DNA from: Trissonchulus latispiculum
Taxonomy: Eukaryota > Nematoda > Enoplea > Enoplida > Ironidae
Direction: 5' to 3'
Assembly: GCA_030248195.1 (NCBI GenBank)
Contig: JASAND010024208.1
Location: 1 to 64,000 of the forward strand
DNA length: 64,000 nt
Shown here: piece after piece, positions 55,784-64,000 of the stretch
How the letters are laid out: each line of letters opens with the position of its first letter
How positions within the stretch are numbered: the first letter of the stretch is position 1
Program-made: the position numbers and the translations under genes
The notes under the pieces: generated by a model
Database searches by the model: none
Told to the model about the DNA's origin: nothing
The model's input: only the letters and a program-made list of their open reading frames with translations

Positions 55784-56299
55784 CTCTGTGAGCTGAAGTG
55801 AACTTCTATTTGTTGCCTATGATCAAGTTTGCTACAATTTCACAAAAACTAAACAATGTACAATAATCACTATTTACTCAATTCCTTGCACTTATTCTTG
55901 ACATCTGTTCTTCTTTGTGTCCCCCATGATAACTGCTGCAAAAATGCACTGATCGTGATATGTAACATCGTCTGGTTCCGTGCAACTGAAACATTGATTA
56001 AAACTTATCACTATACTGCGTGAAAAATTAACCTTATAACTGAAAAAATGTCAAGAGTCCATAATTTGTTTGTCTGTAAACGAGACAAAGTAAATTAGTT
56101 GGCAGATTAATGGAGTTAGTATGGTAGTACTACAAACATCCCTTCGTTTTAGGGCATTTAGAAAGGGAAGAGAGGGAAGAGAAGAATGCACTAGAAACAC
56201 TTACAATTTTTTTAAATATTAGGGGAAACAGCAGACATTCGGGATCTTTAGCTCGTTCGATGGATGGTGCAAAGAATCTAAAAGCTGTTCCGTAACACC
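55784..56299. other. 3' flank of the receptor gene, nothing recognised
   Basis: AT-rich, likely 3' UTR then intergenic; no ORF or repeat recognised. Confidence 0.3.
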
Positions 56300-56480
56300 T
56301 ATATACGGGGGGTGGGAAAAATTTTGTCTTCGATTTTGCTGAAAAGTTGTATTCCTGTGCTTCCGAGGTCGCAGAACACGAATCTGAAATCCGTTTTTCG
56401 TTTCAGTTTTTCGTTATGTCAGTATGTTCATCTTAAGCTTAAAACTTTAGCTTATATTGAGCTAACGAAAAGCTGAATCA
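56300..56480. mobile_element. Palindromic MITE family GGGTCTTTTCC, fragment 4
   Basis: Core only: GTCTTCGATTTTGCTGAAAA, GTCGCAGAACACGAATCTGA and the hairpin of TTAAGCTTA words. Outer ends missing. Confidence 0.65.
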
Positions 56481-56595
56481 AGAAAGTTATCAAGAAGCTG
56501 AATCAAGAAGAAAGGTGAATCAAGAAGAAGAAAAGTTATCCTCATCACATGTTTATATGCGTCTGAACTAAAACGCATCTGACTGGGTAATCGCC

Positions 56596-56862
56596 TACCT
56601 TATGTTAAACTTACGTGTATAAGGGAGCCCCCTCCCCCGAGGTATCAGGGGGTGGGGGTGGGGTGGAGGGTTCCCGCTTAGCGTTGTTAGGCGTGTGTTT
56701 ATATGCAACCGAACTTAAATGCACTGATGAGGATTACGGTAGCGAAGTAGTCAAATATATTTCAGTTCGGCTGCATAAAAACACACGCTTAATAACGCGT
56801 ACATAATAATAACGCTAAGCGGGACCCTCCTGAAATCTCGGACATAAGTTTAACATAAGGTA
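56596..56862. mobile_element. mariner-type MITE (TA target)
   Basis: TA-CCTTATGTTAAACTTA at 56596 and TAAGTTTAACATAAGG-TA ending 56862 are inverse. 263 bp, with inner inverted blocks (AGCGTT/AACGCT, GTGTGTTT/AAACACAC). TA duplication and short ends fit Tc1/mariner-derived MITEs. Confidence 0.7.
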
Positions 56863-57407
56863 ACATTAATAGCCAATCAGATCTCGCAGCCCATTTCTAT
56901 TAGGAATAGCCAATCTTCCCACTCTTCCTCATTATGTACTCTTGCTAACACCTATTCCCATCAATTTGAGCTATTTTACTTTGGATGGATGCTGGCTTCC
57001 GATCAACTGACAGAGAAGCAAAGATTTGTTGAGCCCATGTGGCGACATTATTAATTACTGGAGTGAAGAAAATTACTGACCCTGCTTTTGTGAATAAATC
57101 GCTTCGACATATAAATCTTGAAGACTAACTTGTTTTCGGAGGAGCAGGTTTCAAACACGTTCGAGCAGTCGCAATCATCTTCAAACAGTTTTCTCATGGT
57201 TTGGAGTTGGAACAATGTTGGAAAAGGATCAACGCTAACGCAACTTAAAACACAGTATCTTAAAATCTAAAGTATCTTACACGTCCTGCAATTTTAGTAT
57301 CCTGCATACTAAGCACTACCCATTCTATATTAATAAATAAATAAATACAACATGAGCAAGGAAGTAACTAATTGCTTGTATTAAATGTATTAACTGTATT
57401 AAGTGAT
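56863..57407. other. Intergenic, no gene recognised
   Basis: Follows the mariner-type MITE and includes the probable 3' UTR of the next gene (minus strand). Nothing else seen. Confidence 0.3.
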
Positions 57408-58603
57408 TTAGTTCTGTTCTTTTAGTAGTATATACAAGTTATGTCGATCATACTTTTCTGACATCCTAGAGTTCATACACCTTCCATAAACTCTCATTGC
57501 TTTCTTGAAGGCAACGTTTCCGTCATGAACACAAATTGTTGCGTCTCGCCGTTTTGCTCCAGCATCTATTGAATCTTGAATAAAGTTATCTTGGCACCTG
57601 AAAATGACATTATCCGGTTAATTAACTAGCTCAAAGTTCTCAGTGCTTGTTGCCTCAACATTTGCATATATATTGTCGTGCCTGGTGATGTGTTTAGGCT
57701 ATATGAGTACGATCATGTACATGCGTTTGCATAGTGTAATTTGAGTGAGACTTAACTTTAACCTCAGCTGTAATAGAAGTGCTGCGGAAATTTGCATATA
57801 ATTAATAATAATACAAGTAAACTATTTTCAACTCAAGACCTTCCTTTCCTTCAAGACTGCATGACTGCCAGAAAGGGCTGGGAACAGCATTAATCGTATT
57901 AACACTTTGTTTGCTCTTAGGTAAAAAAGAATAGCTAATTTCCACGTACTCTTTCAGACAGCTCTTGGCTCCTTCAATAATGCACTTAGCATAGTTTTTG
58001 TTGACTTCTGCCTTAGCGTTTTGCCTTCGTGATTTTCCATTCCGATCCTGTCTTCGTTCTTCTCTTTCCGCCTTTTTCTCTTCGCGTTCCGCTTGTCTTC
58101 CTTCCTTTCCCTTTTCCCCGTCCTTCCGTTCCGCTTGCCGAGCTTCTTTTTCTTGTCGCTTCTCCTCTCGTCGCGCAGCCCTATCCTCTTTTCCTTGGCT
58201 TAAAGTTTTTTCTTCGTCATGATTTGCCTGGGTCAGAAGGAAATCATAATTATGGGAAGACACACAATTTCCATTGAATTACAGCGTGCATAACAAACGT
58301 TCTAAAGTCAGGAAACAAATTCTGAAAACTTAAAAATTCTTGTGTTGAGCATCCCATAGACACTCGACGTTTGAGCGGAAATATCATCTGAAGTGACTCT
58401 TTTATTCTTAGCGAATTCGCCTTTAAAATAAAGAGCAAGCCTTACCAGTGCAACTGGAAATTAATACTGTCCAAAGCTTAAGTTGAACAGCTGAACAAAA
58501 AATTTCAGAGGACTTATGAACAAAAATTATTTCCTCATTTACTTACCGAATACACAAGTCCAATGAGAAGCCAAAGAAAAATTAACATAAAATTATAGTT
58601 CAT
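57408..58603 (-). CDS. Secreted cysteine protein with charged helical insert (three exons)
   Basis: Reconstructed: exon 1 58603-58547 (donor TTCG|GTAAGT), exon 2 58227-57950 (acceptor CTGACCCAG, donor AAGA|GTACGT), exon 3 57597-57408 (acceptor ATTTTCAG). Phases agree (0, 2) and total 525 nt, 174 residues plus stop. Exon 1 is a signal peptide, MNYNFMLIFLWLLIGLVYS. Exon 2 is an extremely charged Glu/Lys/Arg/Gln helix (EEKRQEKEARQAERKDG, REEKKAEREERRQD), then NKNYAKCIIEGAKSCLKE. Exon 3 continues CQDNFIQDSIDAGAKRRD, TICVHDG and MRVYGRCMN. Five cysteines in the mature part. I do not recognise the family. The block K-Y-x2-C...SCLK..EC with a phase-2 intron after SCLK, plus the Y-x2-CM motif, is shared with the neighbour at 60111-63490, so the two are tandem paralogues. 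Likely a secreted structural or defence-type protein; function unknown. Confidence 0.65.
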
Positions 58604-60110
58604 AATTGCAAAATCAAAATAGCGACAACCAATAAAGTGAAATTATCGCTAATTCCGCTGCTGTCGCATCCTATTTTTATTTAAAAAATGTTATTTCATA
58701 TTTAATTATTCTTCAATTATTTACCTATTTAGTGCAAAAACTAGACTTATTACATTTGCTGTTAACAAAAGCTGAGCACAAATTTAGGAATCACACGGTT
58801 TTGGCTGTTATCCAACTTACTTGGCTGTTATGTTTTGTGGTTGTGTAGTTGAGATGACAGCAATTACAAAATCCTGTCATGTAAAAATACAAAATCAGTG
58901 CCACGAAGTCGACTCCATTAATAATGATAAGCACATAGCAGGGTAGTATGGAAAATGGGAAGGAATTCTATCACACTAATCTATCTATCATGCAGAAGCA
59001 GGAAAAAGTAAATATATATGCAGCAAATATATAAATTAATTTCCTTTAGACATTTTAAACATATAAATATATTATAAATTACGTTAGTGATGTTGCATGA
59101 GCACGACGTTATAACCGAACTGCTAGTAACCAGACCAGTTGTCTGTTCTACAGTGGGAGTTCCTTGTCTTTTCAATTTTTCGCTAGCTCTTCATATCTGG
59201 CTTCGCCTTCGAACTGCTCTGACTTTGGAGCATCTCGTTAACCTGCACACCAAATCAAAAATTCATTAATCAGATTTGGTTGTTTCAGCATCAACGCTCA
59301 GTTTTCCTAAACGGAATTTTGAATTCTTATTTCGTTCTACGTTTCCAGTCCTTACAACAGCTGGCAAGGTCTAATATATGTTCTCATTATAGTCGACATT
59401 TCCCTCCATTTTGACTTCAACTAGTTCGACAAGACTCGGGACAAGATATGTGAACAAACGCTAACACTTAAATCCATACAAACTGTTCATTTTGACAATG
59501 GCACTAAAAAATTTAATTGTAAAGGATCCGGACCACAGGACCTCCTACATACGTATATCTTGTATCTATATTTGTCATATAAATATACATTAAAATGGAA
59601 ACGCTTTTATGGGACAAAGTCAAAGGCCATCTATATCTCCCGCCATCTCCGGTCTCTCTCGTTTACCCCCTCCCACTCAAAGCTCTTAAGATTGACCAAA
59701 TGAGCTAAAATTTGGTATGGGTATGTTTTGAAAAATTTTGCGATATTTGAACTCAGCATGGTCAAAAACGTACCCATTTTATCTTATTTGGTTGTTTTAA
59801 AAATTATTGAGTAGTGGGGGTGCGTAAACGTGACAAGACCCAACATCTCTTCTTACAAAATTTCGTCTGAACTTATTCATTCGCATTCAGTTTTGCAAAA
59901 TCTAAGATTTTTGCAGTGACTTTCACACTTTTTTGAAAGTAGGACAACTGCGAAGCTTTAATTCATAACTAACTACTGTATGTACCCAATTTCTTTATAG
60001 AAGAAATGATTAATTTTACAGGAATCGAGGAGATTGCAAATTGGTCCAATATAAGTGTTTGTTTAGTGACAACAGTTAATGCATTATTATCGTTTTCTTC
60101 GTCGCCAGAC
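58604..60110. other. Intergenic between the two secreted-protein genes
   Basis: AT-rich. It contains a fragment of the palindromic MITE at 59660-59845 and the presumed promoter of the downstream (58603) gene. No coding exon recognised. Confidence 0.35.
59660..59845. mobile_element. Palindromic MITE family GGGTCTTTTCC, deletion derivative
   Basis: Both outer arms are present (TACCCCCTCCCACTCAAAG, GACCAAATGAGCTAAAATTT; right ACTCAGCATGGTCAAAAACG, GTGGGGGTGCG, ACAAGACCC) but the whole centre is missing. Confidence 0.65.
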
Positions 60111-63100
60111 TTATCCAGTTGACTTGGATAGACATCCTTCGTGAACTGTCGTGTCGTTTGCTTGACAACTGAAATAGAGAATGTGACATGATGAAGCAAA
60201 CTAATAGTAAAATAGTAAAAACATATGTAAAAAAATCAAAATATTAAAATTCTGACTACATAGTTAGTGCTCAGAGTCTCATATGCCTTTACCTTTTTGG
60301 ATCGCCCTGGGATAGGAAATAACTAATGTTGGTTCGCAGTGAACTCAAACGGTTGCAATTAAGTGGCACTTTTAAAGAGTTGTGACTGCTATGGCTTGGA
60401 TGGCAAACGTCATGTCGTTGCGGCTGCGATTGTGGATGAGTTAGATGTCACTTAATAGAATAAGCGATCAAGCATTTTCCAAGCATGATAAGTGTAAAGC
60501 AATACTTTCAAAGGGTCTCGATATCTAAAAATAGGCGATATTGCTGTACTATTGTTGCAAGAAGAATGGGTCTGCTCCGTGTTGGATTACAGGACGAACT
60601 AGCTCAACCTCACTTTTACCATTTGCGTTTAAGGTGCTGCTTGCTTTCCTTACGGGTATTTTTCACTCTCACGGTTTTAATACTTTGCGAAAACAGCCAA
60701 GCCTTACGAAGCAACTTATTTTCTTGCTCTTCAACATTTTGGAACCAGTCCCTTATCTTTTAGGTGAAACTGTAAGGGATTTTTAGTTTTTGACATTATT
60801 CTTTCTTTAGGCAGTCGAGCCACCGGATTAATCGTTTTGGGCTGCAAATAAGGTATAAAATGAACATCTTCGCTTTTGACCATTGAGCTATTTGTAACGG
60901 CTAAGTGTAACGGTGTTCGAAAGTTGTCATTTTTGAGGAAATCAGTTTGTTCAACATTTCTGTTACATGTTCAAGACAATGTTGGTTTATTTATGCTTTA
61001 TGATTATGGTCTATTTGATCGTCTTTTACACAGTTCACACGCTACACAGTTTTGAGAAATTGATGTTTAGAGATGGACGGTCGGTCGATGGACGGTCGAT
61101 CGTTTCACTAGTGTGTCAGAAAAGTAAGGTATTTTGCTGTATCGCATTACCAGCAAAATGTACTCATCATAAGCTTTCAAATGATGTGTAATCCGCTTCC
61201 CAATACGGTTGAAAAACGCAGATTGAAAAACCTACACCTTAAAAGATGCTATCGTAATTTAGCATATATATACCTGTTCTTAGTGTTGCAAGCATCCAGA
61301 ACGCTCTGACATGTGACTCCGTTTGGACATATAGCCGAAACATCTGCTAGACTTCCGAGGCTTGGCAAAATCGGTTCTCCTGTACACCTGGAAGTGCAAA
61401 GAAGCAATAATAGTAATGATAACAATAACTGCCTTAACCCCTTCCCGCATACGTTACATAATTGTAACAAGGGCGAAAGGTGACGTGTTTTGGTCAGTGC
61501 AAAAAATATTGGCCCCTGTCCAACGCAAGGACTTTGGTGTCTTTCCCCCCACTTTTGCTACGTCCTGGAGAAAGCTTTCAAAAATAGTTTCAGCCATTAT
61601 TTCTCTAGAGCCCTCAAACTGATTAGAAAGTTTGACCAAAACTGCATGTTTGTTTCTGAACCAGTGTGATGAGATCTTTCTTCCCATGAAAACAAATTTT
61701 TAAAATTTTTCATTCATGGGGCCGCATTTATATGCCCAATGTTCACTATGTACAACCACGCGCGTTTCAGGAACATTTTCCCCATGCCTGAAAATCCTAC
61801 ACACAAAATTTTTACCTTTTTCGGTTAAGAAATGCAAAAGTTATTAATTTTTCAACTTTCAAAATCCTTTGATCTTTGCAGCTCTACCAATATTGACTGG
61901 CTACTGCTCGCAGCTGCTCAACGGAAAAATTTCGGATTGCGATTTCGGGGAAGCCTAGGTAATTAGCTTTGAACGTTTGTTTTGTTTGTTTTCAAACGTT
62001 TTAGACCTGAACGTTTTGTCTTCATGTTTCAGCTGTGGTTTATCAAAATTTGGTAGTCGACTTTTTCGAAAAATGAGTTCTTTGACCCAAAATTTCGGCA
62101 ACACGAATATAGCGACAGTGGGTAAAAACAGCATAATCTTAAAGTTTTGAGCTGGTTTAACGAATAAAGTTTAGCTGGGAGATTGCGCCATCAATGAAGT
62201 TTTAACTGGTTTCTATCCTTTAAATTTGTAAATCTTTTGACTTTCATGCTTTCTAGGTTTCTTCATTTTCTCGAGAAATGAATGCGAAATCGTAATCTTA
62301 TTTTAGCCTTAACTTTAATCTTAACTTCAATTTAATTTAAATTTAATTTTAATTTTAATTCAATGCAATAAGTTCATACTCTTGATTTTGTTGCTTCATG
62401 CATTGTTTATAAGAAACAAGGGCTTTTCTGATAGCCTTTCTTGCAGCATTCAATTGTCTGTTTGTTGGTGCATTCGTGCCATCTCCTGTGCATCTGAAAT
62501 TAGAAAATTAATGGAATTAATATTTCTGCAATATATACTGCAGAAAGATACAAATTACAGCTGAGCTGACTTGTTTTGGCGACTTGACCAACAGTAGTGT
62601 TCAGACCATTTCAAATCAAATTAGAAAATATTTTTCTTTCTTTCTTTCGTTTGTTACTTGTATAATTCTACAGCCATCGTGCATCACCTGTCAGCTTGAG
62701 CTTGTCTCTCGGGGTGCATGTCTTTCTACATGCCTATTCAAAAATGTGTCACTACAGTTCGGGAAAGAATTCGAACTTAAATTTGGTTCGACTGTGTCTG
62801 GGAAGCTCAATCGTTGGTAGAGCGTTGGCCTAGATCGCCAAAGCTTGTGGGTTCGATTCCGCCTCAGGCCCGAATTTTTCGAGTCGTAGGTGCTGCAGTG
62901 GCATCTTTCTTTCTTTCGTTTATAACTTGTATTAATCTTTCTGACCATAAACAATGCTTTTAACCAACCGCTAGAGTTGCATGCTTTCAATGCACTGGTT
63001 CGCATCAAGACTTCAACAAATTTCACTTACTCAGTTTTCAGACATGACTTCAGAGTATTTCCTTTCTTCAAGCAGTTAACATATTTATTGATTTTTCCCT

Positions 63101-63490
63101 CCTAAATATGCAAAATACATAAGGATATTCTATTCAACAAACTATAGTCTATTTGATCTTTAATACATCAATATTTAATGTTTCATAATAAAATTTAATC
63201 ATCACTATCAACAATAGGAAGTTGTCTGGAAGCAGGCCAAAGGAATTCTAAAGAATTAAGCTCTACGCCACTGTCCGAAAAAGATTTGATTCCTCACGGG
63301 ATTCGAACTCGCTCTCTGCTGCTTAACGCGCTGGTGCTTAACGTTTTCTCCTATTCTGGTTTAGCAGATTTCCTACGGTTACACGGTAGTACAAATAGAA
63401 GATATCCGATAGATGATTTAGTTCTCTTACCCCTTGGAAGGCAATCACCAGAACAAGAAACACTACTATGATGGAGTACTGGGGGTTCAT
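60111..63490 (-). CDS. Secreted multi-cysteine protein, tandem paralogue (five exons)
   Basis: Reconstructed: exon 1 63490-63431 is a signal peptide (MNPQYSIIVVFLVLVIAFQG; donor GTAAGA). Exon 2 63101-63031 (EGKINKYVNCLKKGNTLKSC; donor GTAAGT). Exon 3 62493-62380 (CTGDGTNAPTNRQ...VSYKQCMK). Exon 4 61387-61274 (CTGEPILPS, ICPNGVTCQSVLDAC). Exon 5 60168-60111 (CQANDTTVHEGCLSKSTG, stop). Introns after exon 1 are phase 0 and all later ones phase 2; exons 3 and 4 are both 114 nt and both open CTG, hinting at exon duplication. The sum is 417 nt, 138 residues, ten cysteines. Exons 1-3 are well supported by splice consensus and phase; the exon 3 donor (GA|GTATGA) is weaker and exon 5 is the least certain. 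Extra exons in the 60.2-61.2 kb intron are possible. No known family recognised; a small secreted disulfide-rich protein is inferred. Confidence 0.6.
62630..62945 (+). mobile_element. tRNA-like SINE candidate inside an intron
   Basis: 62796-62872 contains a tRNA-like fold: D-stem GCTC/GAGC, anticodon stem TTGGC/GCCAA with a 7-base loop, and a perfect B box GGTTCGATTCC. T-stem and acceptor pairing are poor. Flanks at 62634-62665 and 62906-62938 are similar (CTTTCTTTCGTTTGTTACTTG versus CTTTCTTTCGTTTATAACTTG), possibly a decayed target duplication. It lies between exons 2 and 3 of the secreted-protein gene. Confidence 0.45.
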
Positions 63491-64000
63491 GATTTCAAAG
63501 TAGTATTGGTCCTGAAAGCTTCCCCTTTTGGATTACTTTTATTTATACTTTTGAAGCTGAATACTGCAATTATGTTAACCGGAACTGCAATAAATCTGTG
63601 CCAACTTCCTCTCACGTTAGACTGAGCTTCGATTGTGCAATTTACTGTAATTAAGTTGGCGTTAGCACCATGGCTAATCACCTAATTATCTTTGTATCGT
63701 TGCTTCGAAAATTCGAACTGATGATAAATCCAGTTCGTCCAGCTTTTTCGTCTTTCAAAAAGCAGTCTACGAATTTTAGCAGAATGTAAGCTCTATATAC
63801 TCAAATCTTTGACTGCGAACATCAGTACTACAAAAACGCTTGAAAATAGGATTCATCAGTCTAGCCATAAATAAAGCCACATAAAGCAGATGACTCCACC
63901 TAATGTCCGCAAAACATACAAAGTACAAACTTGGTGTGAATGCATTTGAACACCTTTGCCCGCTTGAAAAGTATATTGGCCGGGCCGCTCGCTCGTTAGT
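63491..64000. other. 5' flank of the secreted-protein gene
   Basis: Upstream region on the minus strand; no further exon or repeat recognised. Confidence 0.3.

Noticed and set aside
62796..62872. Functional tRNA gene
   Set aside because: T-stem and acceptor stem have mismatches; kept only as a SINE candidate.
63285..63350. Minus-strand B-box-containing tRNA-like segment (GGGATTCGAACTCGC on the plus strand)
   Set aside because: No coherent cloverleaf; likely a decayed tRNA-derived repeat in the first intron of the secreted-protein gene.

Overview
This is intron-bearing, low-GC nuclear DNA from an animal, most likely a small-bodied invertebrate. The evidence is genes of animal families (a STAR/Quaking-type KH RNA-binding protein, a TUSC2-like exon, a divergent ionotropic glutamate receptor, a seven-TM receptor and a fibronectin-III surface protein) cut by GT-AG introns. 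The receptor types recall nematode-like chemosensory families, but I cannot place the species.

Layout: 0.5 kb, one TUSC2-like exon (+). 3.3-4.7 kb, two short DNA transposons. 4.85-6.17 kb, last exon of an FN3/EGF surface protein (-). 9.0-10.2 kb, piggyBac-like element. 10.7-12.0 kb, glutamate-receptor-like exon (-). 13.3-15.75 kb, two-exon STAR protein (-). 16.1-53.1 kb, almost wholly transposon-derived: fold-back elements, a complex tandem array, TTAA-flanked elements, hAT-like elements with 8-bp target duplications, two paralogous LINE copies and SINE-like insertions. It also holds a PAT/DIRS-type tyrosine-recombinase retrotransposon with complete split direct repeats (40.4-44.9 kb). 54.7-55.8 kb, seven-TM receptor (+). 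57.4-63.5 kb, two tandem genes (-) for small secreted cysteine-containing proteins, reconstructed here from short exons joined in matching phases.

Two themes stand out. First, insertions are stacked inside one another, and the order can often be read from target duplications and from empty sites in paralogous copies; one stack is LINE > TTAA element > palindromic element. Second, many unrelated DNA elements have termini packed with a short family-specific word (such as ACTGAA, GGATCCTGA, ATAAGT, GTTGCGTTAGGGC, GAGTTAAA, GCGGGTCA) in direct and inverted orientation, as if each carried its own array of protein-binding sites.

The host genes show no operon-like relation. The closest to a functional cluster is the tandem secreted-protein pair. 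All exon models are by-eye splice predictions; family calls rest on visible motifs, without any database search.
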